A stretch of 64,000 bases of DNA from Zavarzinia aquatilis (GTDB lineage Bacteria; Pseudomonadota; Alphaproteobacteria; Zavarziniales; Zavarziniaceae): contig NZ_QGLE01000007.1 of NCBI RefSeq assembly GCF_003173035.1, positions 185,961 through 249,960 on the forward strand, given 5' to 3'. The notes under the pieces were generated by a model, which saw only the letters and a list, made by a program, of their open reading frames with translations, searched no databases and was not told the DNA's origin. Below, piece after piece: positions 55,820 to 63,923 of the stretch. The position numbers were made by a program, and so were the translations under genes. The stretch's first letter is position 1. Every line of letters begins with the position of its first letter.

Positions 55820-57007
55820 TTGAGCCGCCAGCACCGCCCCGACACCGAGATCGTTCACGCCGGCCGTCATCCGGAAGACCAGAAGGGCGCGGTCAATCCG
55901 CCGGTCTATCATGCCTCGACCATCCTGTTCCCGACCCTCGACGCGCTGGAAGCCGCGCAGAAGCCCTCGGATGATCCGCACCGCGTCACCTATGGCCGGC
56001 GCGGCACGCCGACCAGTTTCGTCCTCTCGGACGCGGTCGCCGCGCTCGAGGGCGGCGCGGGCTGCGTGCTCACCCCGTCCGGTCTGTCGGCGGTTTCGGT
56101 CGCGCTGCTCGGTCTGCTCAAGGCCGGCGATCACCTGCTGATGGTCGATACCTGCTATGGCCCCAGCCGGAATTTCTGCAACGGAATGCTGGCGAAACTG
56201 GGCATCGAGACGACCTATTACGATCCGCTGGTCGGCGCCGGCATCGACGCGCTGATCCGGCCGAACACCGCCGTCATCTTCCTGGAAAGCCCGGGCTCCC
56301 TCACCTTCGAAGTGCAGGACGTGCCCGCCATTATCGCCGCCGCCAAGGCGGCGGATCACCGCATCTGGACCGTGATCGACAATACCTGGGCCTCGCCCCA
56401 TTTCTTCAAGCCGATCCGCCTCGGTGTCGATGTCTCGGTGCAGGCGGCGACGAAATATATCGTCGGCCATTCCGACGTCCTCATCGGCACGATCAGCGCC
56501 AATGCCGAGGCCCTGCCCGCCATCGTCAAGGCCCATGGCGACATGGGGATCTGGACCGGGCCGGACGACATGTATCTGACCCAGCGCGGCCTGCGCACCC
56601 TGTCGGTCCGCCTCGCCCGCCATCAGGAGACGGGCCTTGCCCTCGCAAGCTGGCTGCAGGCCCGGCCGGAAGTCGCCCGCGTGCTGCACCCGGGCCTGCC
56701 CGACGATCCGGGCCATGCCCTGTGGAAACGCGATTTCTCCGGGGCGAGCGGGCTGTTCGGCGCGGTGCTGCACCCCATTCCCCGGGCGAAGCTCGCCGCC
56801 TTCCTCGACGGGCTCGAATTCTTCGGCATGGGCTGGTCCTGGGGCGGTTTCGAGAGCCTGTGCGTGCCCCAGCACCCCGAAAGCATCCGCAGTGCCACAC
56901 GCTGGCGGACCGACGGCCCCCTGCTCCGCTTCCATGCCGGGCTCGAGGATATCGCCGACCTGATCGACGACCTCGCCGCCGGCTTCGAGCGCATGGCGGC
57001 GGCCTGA
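55820..57007 (+). CDS. metC: cystathionine beta-lyase
   Basis: 395-aa Cys/Met-metabolism PLP enzyme. PLP lysine in VSVQAATKYIVGHSDVLIGT; VIDNTWASPHFFKPIRLGVD carries the cofactor Asp; YGRRGTPTSFVLSDAVAAL and ESLCVPQHPESIRSATRW are MetC rather than MetB features. Converts cystathionine to homocysteine. Start TTG 55820, with AAAGGAG eight bases upstream, giving SRQHRPDTEIVHAGR; the frame upstream to 55718 is not family-like. Confidence 0.92.
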   Translation: MSRQHRPDTEIVHAGRHPEDQKGAVNPPVYHASTILFPTLDALEAAQKPSDDPHRVTYGRRGTPTSFVLSDAVAALEGGAGCVLTPSGLSAVSVALLGLLKAGDHLLMVDTCYGPSRNFCNGMLAKLGIETTYYDPLVGAGIDALIRPNTAVIFLESPGSLTFEVQDVPAIIAAAKAADHRIWTVIDNTWASPHFFKPIRLGVDVSVQAATKYIVGHSDVLIGTISANAEALPAIVKAHGDMGIWTGPDDMYLTQRGLRTLSVRLARHQETGLALASWLQARPEVARVLHPGLPDDPGHALWKRDFSGASGLFGAVLHPIPRAKLAAFLDGLEFFGMGWSWGGFESLCVPQHPESIRSATRWRTDGPLLRFHAGLEDIADLIDDLAAGFERMAAA

Positions 57008-57011
57008 CGGC

Positions 57012-57839
57012 TCAGACCGCGTCCGACCAGGGCGCGGGCCAGGCCTTGCCGAACAAGTCGGCATCGGCATTGTCGCACACGCGGTTGAAGGCGAGCTCCG
57101 AGCCGCCATCGACCGCGATGCTCTGCCCGGTCAGCCAGTCCGCCCCGGCGAGGAAACGGATCGCCTCGGCGACCGCCGCCGGATCGCCCGGCCCGCCCAG
57201 CGGGATCAATTCCTTTGCCCGCTCGCGCATGATGGTCTCGCCGAACATCGAGGTGACGCCCGCCGCCCGCGTCATGCCGGGACGGACGGCGTTCACCCTG
57301 ATCTTCAGCCGCGCGCATTCCTTGGCGGCGACGGTGACCAGCGATTCCAGCCCGCCCTTGGCCGCGCAATAAGGCCCGAGAAAGGTCGACGGCACCTCGC
57401 CGCAGACGGACGAGACGAAGACCACCCCGCCCCCTTCCGCCATACGCGGCACGCCTTCGCGAAGGGCGATGAAGGCCGTGGTCAGATTCCGGTCGATCAC
57501 CGCCCGGAAACTGTCGACGTCATGCATGACGAGGGGCCGGTGCCCCATGCTGCCGCCCACGGTGGCGATGACGAAATCGAGCCGGCCCTGAAGCTCATGC
57601 GCCACCCCGACCGCCCGGGCGACATCGCCCGGCACCAGCGCGTCCCCGGCCGAAACGGCGACGACCGCGCCCGGGTACGCCTCCAGCAGACGCGCCCGCG
57701 CGGCGGTCAACTCCGCCTCCCGCCGCGCCATCAGGACGACGGCGGCGCCATCGCGCAGCAAGCGCCCCGCCGTCGCCGCCCCGATACCGCCACTGCCCCC
57801 GGTCACCAGGGCCGTCCGCCCCGCCAGCGATGTGCTCAA
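57012..57839 (-). CDS. SDR-family oxidoreductase
   Basis: 275 aa. Rossmann motif TGGSGGIG, active site Ser (VVFVSSVCGE) and YxxxK (PYCAAKGGL, with Tyr and Lys spaced by four), then VNAVRPGMTRAAG. C-terminal WLTGQSIAVDGGSE is usual for SDRs. Start TTG 57839, preceded by GGGGAGGCAGG. Substrate unknown. Converges with metC (4-bp gap) and lies 77 bp after the GPP34/CYTH-like gene on the same strand. Confidence 0.9.
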   Translation of the reverse strand: MSTSLAGRTALVTGGSGGIGAATAGRLLRDGAAVVLMARREAELTAARARLLEAYPGAVVAVSAGDALVPGDVARAVGVAHELQGRLDFVIATVGGSMGHRPLVMHDVDSFRAVIDRNLTTAFIALREGVPRMAEGGGVVFVSSVCGEVPSTFLGPYCAAKGGLESLVTVAAKECARLKIRVNAVRPGMTRAAGVTSMFGETIMRERAKELIPLGGPGDPAAVAEAIRFLAGADWLTGQSIAVDGGSELAFNRVCDNADADLFGKAWPAPWSDAV

Positions 57840-57916
57840 AACCTGCCTCCCCTCGGGCGCATCCACCCGAGGGGGAGAGTGCCGGGCAAGGCCGGCCGGG
57901 ACATACCCCGGCTGGA

Positions 57917-59260
57917 CTAGGAGGAAGCGTGAGCGTTCCGGAGCGCGATCTGCTCCAGGAATTCGCCATAACCGCCGACGAAGCCATGGCCGATGGGAAT
58001 GCCCCGGGCCAGCACGCGAAGCGCCGTCAGATAGCGGCTTTCAAGGCTGATGGAATGGAACATCCTTGGCCCGATCCGGATGCAGGCCAGTTCGACATGA
58101 ACACCGAAGACACCAGGGTATTCCCGCCGGACCTTGGCGACCTCGATCACGCTCGGCCGGTAGCCGGTGGCGGACAGGGCGGCCAGCAGCTCGTCCCGGC
58201 TGCCGAGGCGGGCCTCGACTTCGTTGAAGCGCGGAAAGATGGCCGAAAGGACGGAGGCCTTGGTCGGGAAGGAGACTTTCTCGCTCGGGGCGAAGGCGCT
58301 GAATTCGTCGAAGGCTTCGACGATCGGCTTCACCTTCAACCCCTCGCCCCGGAACTTGATGTTGTCCCGCTTGCCGTGGACAAACAGATAGATGTCGAGG
58401 TTTTCTTCCTCCGGCCGATCCAGTCTGTCCGTCACCCGGCCGAAACTGAGCGGGATTTCGACGGCATCCTCCGCCGGCCAGAAGGCACGCCATTCCCAGG
58501 TCGTCCGGGAGCGCGCATAGGCCGGGGCCGGAGCGGATTTCTTGCCGCGGGCGGCCGGCTTTGCCCCTTCGCCCGACGCGAGAAGATAGGTCGCCAGCCG
58601 CTGCCTCATGGTGACGAGGGCATCGGCGACGCCGCGACCGACCGTGTCCATCCGGCGGATCGCCTCCACCCTGTCGCTGTGCCGGGACAGCCATTTGCCC
58701 GGCTCCGCCCCGCCGAAGACGGCGCCGATCATGCCACAGGCGTGGAGGAGCGAGATCAAGGCCGCCTGTTCGGGATCGGGCAATTCACCGGTCTCGATCA
58801 GCGACGCCAGCACCTCCCGCATCCCGTCGATCTCCGCCTGCGCGGGATCGGCGATCTTCGACTGGGTGAAGGCCCAGAAGATGGGCCGGGTCCGGCGCCT
58901 CAAGGCCCCCTTCCTCTCGAGCGAGGCCAGCGTTTCCGCCCGCAGGTCGCCGACGCGGCAAACCACTTCGTTCAGCACGACGACCGGCGAAGCCTTGCCG
59001 CCGAGCCGGTAAAGGACCGCGAGCGCCAGCGGCATCGCCCCCGCCCCCTCGGTCACGCCCTCAACCGCGAAGATGGTCTCGACGTCGCTGTCGATCCTGT
59101 TCCGGAACGACAGGTCCATGAGATGCGCCCCCGCCAGCGCGAAATCGACATCCGACCAGCGCGCGAGGGAACCCTTGGCCTTGGGGAACACGAGGCTGAG
59201 CAGGGTGAAGGCTTCGGCGATCGAGAAGCCGCCTTCGGCGGTGGACGAGAGGGGGCGCAT
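57917..59260 (-). CDS. two-domain protein: GPP34-like N terminus, CYTH-like C terminus
   Basis: 447 aa. Residues about 10-225 are helical with a GPP34/GOLPH3-type pattern: FSIAEAFTLLSLVF, then DFALAGAHLMDLSFRNRIDS, and LLHACGMIGAVFGG. After a basic Ala/Pro/Lys linker (232-252), residues 254-447 look CYTH-like: TWEWRAFW in place of the ExExK strand, NIKFRGEGLKVKPIVEAFD, VAKVRREY (KxR) and VHVELACI. GPP34 proteins bind phosphoinositides or anionic lipids; CYTH enzymes act on triphosphates or polyphosphate. Start ATG 59260 with GGGAG. It follows the two ChrA halves by 26 bp. Domain assignments are by eye. Confidence 0.7.
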   Translation of the reverse strand: MRPLSSTAEGGFSIAEAFTLLSLVFPKAKGSLARWSDVDFALAGAHLMDLSFRNRIDSDVETIFAVEGVTEGAGAMPLALAVLYRLGGKASPVVVLNEVVCRVGDLRAETLASLERKGALRRRTRPIFWAFTQSKIADPAQAEIDGMREVLASLIETGELPDPEQAALISLLHACGMIGAVFGGAEPGKWLSRHSDRVEAIRRMDTVGRGVADALVTMRQRLATYLLASGEGAKPAARGKKSAPAPAYARSRTTWEWRAFWPAEDAVEIPLSFGRVTDRLDRPEEENLDIYLFVHGKRDNIKFRGEGLKVKPIVEAFDEFSAFAPSEKVSFPTKASVLSAIFPRFNEVEARLGSRDELLAALSATGYRPSVIEVAKVRREYPGVFGVHVELACIRIGPRMFHSISLESRYLTALRVLARGIPIGHGFVGGYGEFLEQIALRNAHASS

Positions 59261-59286
59261 GATATCTCTCCCGCGATCGGAAACCG

Positions 59287-59817
59287 TCACCGCCACAAGG
59301 GCAGCAGATAGGCCAGTAATCCACCGAGGCTGCCAAGGCCGAGGATGACCAGCATGGGGTTCGCCCTGCCCCGCATGATCAGCCCGAAGGACAGGATGGC
59401 CAGCGCGACGGTGATCGGCCCGAGCAACGCCGTCTTGCCGACGGCATAGACGCCGGAGCCCATGAGACCGATCGAGATCGGCTCGAAACCGTTCTGCACC
59501 GCGCGCCGCCAGGGTGTCTCGCCGATCCGGCTCCAGATACGGCCAACGCAAAGGCACAGCACGCTCGACGGCACGAAGAAGGCGAGGCCGGCGACGACGG
59601 CGCCGATAGCCCCGGCGATCTGGATGCCCAGCAGCGTGACCATGGTCATGTTGGGACCGGGCGCCAGCTGGCCGATGCCATAGGTCTTCACGAAGACATC
59701 GGGGCCGATGCCGAACTCCGCCAGCAGAACCTCCTGCATCTCGTGCAGCACCGCCGTGCCGCCCCCGACCGCGAGGACGGAGAGGAGAATGAAGGTGCCG
59801 GCGAGCTTAATCAGCAT
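59287..59817 (-). CDS. chromate transporter, second short ChrA subunit
   Basis: 176 aa single CHR domain with about five or six helices. The family motif is GIGQLAPGPNMTMVTLLGIQ, preceded by SVLAVGGGTAVLHEMQEVLL. Short-chain CHR proteins work as heterodimers of two separate halves to export chromate. Its ATG overlaps the end of the first half by 11 bp. It also precedes the GPP34/CYTH-like gene by 26 bp. Confidence 0.9.
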   Translation of the reverse strand: MLIKLAGTFILLSVLAVGGGTAVLHEMQEVLLAEFGIGPDVFVKTYGIGQLAPGPNMTMVTLLGIQIAGAIGAVVAGLAFFVPSSVLCLCVGRIWSRIGETPWRRAVQNGFEPISIGLMGSGVYAVGKTALLGPITVALAILSFGLIMRGRANPMLVILGLGSLGGLLAYLLPLWR

Positions 59818-60382
59818 CGGTTTCGCCCGCCCGGCCGGGCCGGTTCAGGAAGATCGCGATTGGCGCCACGATCAGCAGCACCTCGGGCAAGGAGAGGCCG
59901 GAGAAACTCATCAGGGCGAAGGTCAGAACCGCGATGGCGGCGTAGTTCAGCCGCAGCAGCCGGCCCTCGGCCAGACGATAGGTGACCGAGGCGAGCAACC
60001 CCGTCGCCGCGGCGGCGACGCCGACGAGGAACCAGGTCGCCGCCGCGCTGCCGGGGTCATTGAGATAGAGAAGGCCGATGCCCACGACGAAGAGGCAGCC
60101 CGGCAGCAGGAGGGCGGTCGCGGCGACAAGGGCGCCGACCGCGCCGCGCAACCTGTCCCCCGCCAGCACGGCGATATTGACGGCGTTCAGCCCGGGCATG
60201 GTCTGGCTGATCGCCAGCATCGCCTTGAACTCGTCGACGCTGAACCAGGGCTTCTTCTCGGTCAGCAGGATTTTCTGGTAAGCGACGACCCCGCCGCCGA
60301 AACTGGCCGCCCCAACGAAGAGAAACGCGCGAAAGATCTCGCGCAGGCGCGGCCTGTCCCCCCGCGGCCCCCGATCCGGCAT
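59807..60382 (-). CDS. chromate transporter, first short ChrA subunit
   Basis: 191 aa single CHR domain. FVGAASFGGGVVAYQKILLT corresponds to the FGGP-type first motif (GGG here), and AISQTMPGLNAVNIAVLAG to the second. Paired with the downstream half. Start ATG 60382; GTG 60397 is an alternative. A 13-bp palindrome lies 37 bp upstream. Actual chromate export is inferred from family only. Confidence 0.9.
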   Translation of the reverse strand: MPDRGPRGDRPRLREIFRAFLFVGAASFGGGVVAYQKILLTEKKPWFSVDEFKAMLAISQTMPGLNAVNIAVLAGDRLRGAVGALVAATALLLPGCLFVVGIGLLYLNDPGSAAATWFLVGVAAAATGLLASVTYRLAEGRLLRLNYAAIAVLTFALMSFSGLSLPEVLLIVAPIAIFLNRPGRAGETDAD

Positions 60383-60418
60383 GTCCGCCCCCGCCACAGA
60401 TCATTGCCCCCATATCGG

Positions 60419-60431
60419 GACAATCATTGTC
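60419..60431. promoter_or_regulatory. 13-bp palindrome upstream of the chrA pair
   Basis: GACAAT-C-ATTGTC, perfect 6-bp arms, 37 bp before the first ChrA start and between it and the relE stop. Possible operator for the chromate-transporter/GPP34 operon. Short enough to occur by chance. Confidence 0.35.
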
Positions 60432-60487
60432 GATACAGGGTGAGGGCCAATGAAGCAAGAGCGGTTCGTGACATTGTCGTGACGGTG

Positions 60488-60769
60488 CTAGCGGCGTTCG
60501 GCGATCCTATAGACTTCGTTGCGCTCGCGTTTGCCGACCGCGACGACGAGCACCATCACCTCCCGATCCCTGACCTCATAGACAAGGCGGTAGCCGGCGT
60601 TGCGCAGCTTGATCTTGTAGCGCTCCCTGGCGCCATGCAGCCGCGCCGAGGGGATTTTCGGGTTCTGCAAGCGCTCGGCAAGCTTGGCCTTGAACTGTTC
60701 CCGGGTGACGTTGTCGAGCTTGCGCCACTCCTTCAGCGCATCGTCCAGAAAGGCAAGCTCATAGGTCAT
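60488..60769 (-). CDS. relE: RelE-type mRNA endonuclease toxin
   Basis: 93 aa. Very close to E. coli RelE: ELAFLDDALKEWRKLDNVTR, HGARERYKIKLRNAGYRLVY and VVAVGKRERNEVYRIAERR. The catalytic basic residues (Arg in YKIKLR, Lys/Arg near the end) are kept, so it is probably active as a ribosome-dependent RNase. It overlaps its antitoxin gene by 11 bp. Confidence 0.94.
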   Translation of the reverse strand: MTYELAFLDDALKEWRKLDNVTREQFKAKLAERLQNPKIPSARLHGARERYKIKLRNAGYRLVYEVRDREVMVLVVAVGKRERNEVYRIAERR

Positions 60770-61007
60770 CCAGGGTGACCTTATGGACGGTCTGGCCCTC
60801 CCGCGCATCGGCGATGGCATTCAGTTCCAGATCTTCAAGCCGGTCGAGCATCGCCTCATAGGTCTTGGCGGGCACGCAATAGAAGGCCGGTTCATTGCGG
60901 TTCAGGATCGCGACCGGAAAACCTTCCCCAGCGGCGACGGTGCCCATGGGGTTCTTCTTCAGTTCAGAGACGCTGGCCGTCGTGGCCGCGAGGATCAGGT
61001 GAGCCAT
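60759..61007 (-). CDS. Phd/StbD-type antitoxin
   Basis: 82 aa. ASVSELKKNPMGTVAAGEGF, PVAILNRNEPAFYCVPAKTY and EAMLDRLEDLELNAI match the Phd/YefM/StbD family rather than classical RelB. The N terminus binds DNA and the C terminus neutralises the toxin. ATG 61007. Antitoxin precedes toxin with an 11-bp overlap, as in stbDE modules. Autorepression is expected. Confidence 0.92.
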   Translation of the reverse strand: MAHLILAATTASVSELKKNPMGTVAAGEGFPVAILNRNEPAFYCVPAKTYEAMLDRLEDLELNAIADAREGQTVHKVTLDDL

Positions 61008-61211
61008 TTCAAGCCTCCGCAAGAGCACCTTAAATAGCACTCATATCTGGCCTCAACAAGCCAGGCACGATCGGGCAGCTACCGGCCCGTCGCGCGGCGG
61101 CCCTTGGCCAGGGTCTATCTGCTCCGCGAGCAATGTGCTCGAAGCCGGCCCCGCGGTTCTGTCCGCCCGTAAAATTAGTGTGCCACGCAGGATATATTCC
61201 GGCTTGATCAA

Positions 61212-61576
61212 GTGGGTAGGAGAAGGCGGAAATTTGATATAGCGTCCCCGAAATTATCCGCCGAAATTATCCGAAATTACAAGGTGTTGATCTCGGTGCA
61301 GATACTCGACTGCATTGATCTGGCCAACGGCGCGGGGAGCATCATGCTCTACGACTGGATGGCGGAAGAGGTGAAAGACGGCGGCAACCTCATGCGGGTC
61401 GACGCGAACGGCACCATCTTGTGTGGCGAGCCTTACCGACTGCAACGAATGTGCAGGACTGCTTCGTAAGCCTTAGGTGGGACGGCCAAAATCCCACCGC
61501 CAATACATGGAGCGGCTATCGCGTGCGTGTCGATCTTCAGAATGGCGATGTCATCGTTCTTGATTTTACAAAATAG
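61212..61576 (+). pseudogene. frameshifted gene of unknown function
   Basis: One frame from about 61212 reads to LYDWMAEEVKDGGNLMRVDA, NGTI, then diverges and stops at 61469. The frame that follows gives LVWRALPTATNVQDCFVSLR, WDGQNPTANTWSGYRVRVDL, QNGDVIVLDFTK and a stop at 61574-61576. Adding one C near 61420 (ATC-CTTGTG) joins them into a continuous protein of about 120 aa. The region is visibly less GC-rich than its neighbours. Three near-copies of CCGAAATTAT (61248, 61261, 61271) lie at its start. I do not recognise the family; a sequencing error is possible. Confidence 0.55.
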
Positions 61577-61615
61577 GCCGATCCATGGGGCGAGGATGGA
61601 CCGCGTGAATGGGGT

Positions 61616-61954
61616 TCACACGCCCGGAAACTCGCCTCCCTCTCCCTCGGCTTCGGCGCGCAATACGCTTTCGTGATCCTGTCCGCCATAGAAAATACCG
61701 ACGATCACCACGACCTCGGGCTCGACCAGGAAAGCGATGGTGACTCGGCGGCGGAAACCCACGATGCGCAGGCCCGGCGCTATATCGTCCCGGCGCGTGC
61801 CGCGTTGCGGCAAGTCTCCGAAACCTTGGCAATGGGCGACGATGCGACCGGCGAAACTCTCGGCCCGTTGTTCGCCCGCAGCGGTGGCGATGTAGGTATA
61901 GAGGGTGTCGAGCTGTTGCTCGGCGCGCGGCGTGAAAACGACGCGCAGGGTCAT
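61616..61954 (-). CDS. parE: ParE-type toxin
   Basis: 112 aa. RVVFTPRAEQQLDTLYTYIA, RAESFAGRIVAHCQGFGDLP, RGTRRDDIAPGLRIVGFRRR and VTIAFLVEPEVVVIVGIFYG follow the ParE/RelE-superfamily pattern, longer than usual by an acidic C-terminal tail. ParE toxins inhibit DNA gyrase. It overlaps the antitoxin stop by 4 bp (ATGA). Confidence 0.9.
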   Translation of the reverse strand: MTLRVVFTPRAEQQLDTLYTYIATAAGEQRAESFAGRIVAHCQGFGDLPQRGTRRDDIAPGLRIVGFRRRVTIAFLVEPEVVVIVGIFYGGQDHESVLRAEAEGEGGEFPGV

Positions 61955-62238
61955 GCCTTACCGGACTCTTCCTTGCGGGAAGCCGCCCGGGCACGAATAC
62001 GCTTCATGACATCGCCGACGGGAATGACATCCTCGGGATTGGCCCGATAGTCCGCGACCGCCTGCGCGACATCCTCGCGCAGCCATTTTTCCAGGGCGGC
62101 ATCGCGCTCCAGCAAGGCGCGCACCCCCTCGCGGAGGACTTCGCTGACCGAAGCATAGCCGCCGTTGCTGACTTTCCGCTCGACCGCCTCGGCCATATCG
62201 AGCGGCAAGGTGATGCTATATTGCTGCGTGCTGCGCAT
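61951..62238 (-). CDS. parD: ParD-type ribbon-helix-helix antitoxin
   Basis: 95 aa. N-terminal RHH: QYSITLPLDMAEAVERKVSN, GGYASVSEVLREGVRALLER, then a disordered, charged C terminus that would bind ParE. Coupled to the toxin gene through an ATGA overlap. A 15-bp palindrome at 62278-62292, 40 bp upstream, is a likely autoregulatory site. Confidence 0.92.
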   Translation of the reverse strand: MRSTQQYSITLPLDMAEAVERKVSNGGYASVSEVLREGVRALLERDAALEKWLREDVAQAVADYRANPEDVIPVGDVMKRIRARAASRKEESGKA

Positions 62239-62277
62239 GAGCGGCCTCCGACACCGACAGGATGCATCAGGACCCGA

Positions 62278-62292
62278 TAGGATTCAATCCTA
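62278..62292. promoter_or_regulatory. 15-bp palindrome upstream of parD, overlapping the zur stop
   Basis: TAGGATT-C-AATCCTA has perfect 7-bp arms. It lies 40 bp upstream of the parD ATG and includes the stop codon of the zur gene. RHH antitoxins bind such palindromes to repress their own operon, so this is a reasonable operator candidate. Confidence 0.5.
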
Positions 62293-62760
62293 CGCCGCCC
62301 GCCCCCGGCACGCCGCGCACACCCCCGTCAACTCGACCGCGACCGATTGCACGGTGAAGCCTTGGGCGGCGGCGCGGTCGATCAGGCCGGCGACGGCGGT
62401 CGGGTCGCCGAGTTCGGCGACTTCCTGACAACGGTTGCAGATCATGAACTGACCGGCGTGGGCGACCTGCGGGTGGCTGCAGCCGACGAAGGCGTTGAGC
62501 GAGGCGATGCGGTGGACGAGGCCCTGTTCGATCAGGAAATCGAGGGCGCGGTAGACGGTCTGGGGCGCCACCGGCTTGCCGCCGCTCTCGCCCAGACGGG
62601 CGACGAGGTCATAGGCGCCGACCGGGCGGTGGCTGCCCAGCACCAGCTCGAAGACCTGGCGGCGCAACTCGGTCAGGCGGGCGCCGCGGTCGGCGCAGAT
62701 CGCCTCGGCCCGGGTCAGGGCTTCGGCGACGCAATGGTCGTGATCGTGATCGTGCATCAT
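62290..62760 (-). CDS. zur: Fur-family regulator, Zur-like
   Basis: 156 aa. His-rich N terminus (MMHDHDHDHCV), winged helix (LTELRRQVFELVLGSHRPVG, VAPQTVYRALDFLIEQGLVH) and two CxxC pairs for the structural zinc (MICNRCQE, GVCAACRG). The GFTVQSVAVELTGVCAAC tail fits Zur rather than Fur. A zinc-responsive repressor is inferred. Divergent from hisI with a 72-bp gap containing an imperfect TGTTACAATATCA palindrome on the minus strand. Confidence 0.88.
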   Translation of the reverse strand: MMHDHDHDHCVAEALTRAEAICADRGARLTELRRQVFELVLGSHRPVGAYDLVARLGESGGKPVAPQTVYRALDFLIEQGLVHRIASLNAFVGCSHPQVAHAGQFMICNRCQEVAELGDPTAVAGLIDRAAAQGFTVQSVAVELTGVCAACRGRAA

Positions 62761-62832
62761 CGCCTGCCACTATACCCGCACCGCCCCGGGATGCTACAAG
62801 GCGGCGTGATATTGTAACAGCGGAGAGTGTCT

Positions 62833-63228
62833 ATGCCCACGGATGCCGCGATCGAGGCCCTGTTGTCGGCGGTGAAATTCGATGGCAACGGCCTCGTCCC
62901 CGCCATCGCCCAGGCCCGCGAGGGCGGCGAGGTCCTGATGATGGCCTGGATGAACCGGGACTCGCTGATCGAGACCCTGAAGACCGGGCGGGTAACCTAT
63001 TGGTCGCGCTCGCGTCAGTCGCTCTGGCGCAAGGGCGATACCTCGGGCCATGTCCAGGTGCTGCACGAACTCCGCGTCGATTGCGACGGCGACACGCTGC
63101 TGGCGATCGTCGACCAGACCGGCGCCGCCTGCCACACCGGTGCCCGCACCTGCTTCTATCGCAAGGTCGGCGAGACGGCTCTGGACGAGGCCGCGACCTT
63201 CCAGCCCTGCGGCCACGACCACGGATAA
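62833..63228 (+). CDS. hisI: phosphoribosyl-AMP cyclohydrolase
   Basis: 131 aa. Third step of histidine synthesis, opening the adenine ring of [42 protein letters not shown], then [17 protein letters not shown] (DxDxD metal site) and [13 protein letters not shown]. All three zinc cysteines are present. Stand-alone HisI without a HisE domain. ATG 62833, with GGAG seven bases upstream; the GTG at 62827 is less likely. Divergent from zur, so zinc control is possible. Confidence 0.94.
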   Translation: MPTDAAIEALLSAVKFDGNGLVPAIAQAREGGEVLMMAWMNRDSLIETLKTGRVTYWSRSRQSLWRKGDTSGHVQVLHELRVDCDGDTLLAIVDQTGAACHTGARTCFYRKVGETALDEAATFQPCGHDHG

Positions 63229-63306
63229 CCAGCGGGTGGGACGGCCATGCTTGGCCCCGCCGGCCCGATGCCGCACCATGGGGATATGTCCTGCGGAGCT
63301 GTCCCC

Positions 63307-63843
63307 ATGAAGTCCCTTGCCCTTGCCTTCGCCCTCTGCCTCGGCGCCGCGCCCGCTTTGGCCGAAAGCGCCTATGACTTCAGTTTCGAGAAGCTGGAGG
63401 GCGGCGAACTGCCCCTCGCCGCCTACAAGGGCAAGGTGCTGGTCGTGGTCAATACCGCGTCCTTCTGCGGTTTCACCGACCAGTACAAGGGCATGGTGAA
63501 ACTGTGGGATGCCTATAAGGACAAGGGCGTCATCGTCATCGGCGTGCCGTCCGACGATTTCGATCAGGAGCCGGGCTCCAATGCCGAGATCAAGGAATTC
63601 TGCGAGCTGACCTATGGCGTCGACTTCCCGATGGCGGGCAAGACCCATGTCATCGGCAAGGACGCCCACCCCTTCTACAAATGGGCGGCGACCAGTTTCG
63701 GCGAAGACCAGGTGCCGAGCTGGAATTTCCACAAATATCTGATCGGGCAGGACGGCCAGATCGTCGACAGCTATTCCGCCTTCACCGGCCCCACGGGCCT
63801 GTCCGGCGCCATCGACAAGCTGCTGGCGGCGCCGAAATCGTAG
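63307..63843 (+). CDS. periplasmic glutathione-peroxidase-family protein
   Basis: 178 aa from ATG 63307. Signal peptide (SLALAFALCLGAAPALA, cleaved near residue 19). The peroxidatic Cys54 is in VVNTASFCGFTDQYKGM, Cys rather than selenocysteine. The Gln and Trp of the catalytic tetrad are in DQEPGSNAEIKEFC and VPSWNFHKYLIGQDG. Probably uses thioredoxin-like donors to reduce lipid or organic peroxides in the periplasm. An upstream in-frame start at 63247 would bury the signal peptide and is rejected. Confidence 0.92.
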   Translation: MKSLALAFALCLGAAPALAESAYDFSFEKLEGGELPLAAYKGKVLVVVNTASFCGFTDQYKGMVKLWDAYKDKGVIVIGVPSDDFDQEPGSNAEIKEFCELTYGVDFPMAGKTHVIGKDAHPFYKWAATSFGEDQVPSWNFHKYLIGQDGQIVDSYSAFTGPTGLSGAIDKLLAAPKS

Positions 63844-63923
63844 GCTTTGCCCACCTCACCCCCCGCCCTCACCCCCCGCCCTTGTATCTGGAAAGGGCGT
63901 TGGTTGTAGACGAGACTGACGTT

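Noticed and set aside
61248..61280. Three CCGAAATTAT repeats as a CRISPR-like array
   Set aside because: Units are only 10 bp with no spacers of constant length; better read as a small tandem duplication.
62805..62820. Zur box between zur and hisI
   Set aside because: Only an imperfect 13-bp palindrome with two mismatched pairs; kept as a hint, not listed as a site.
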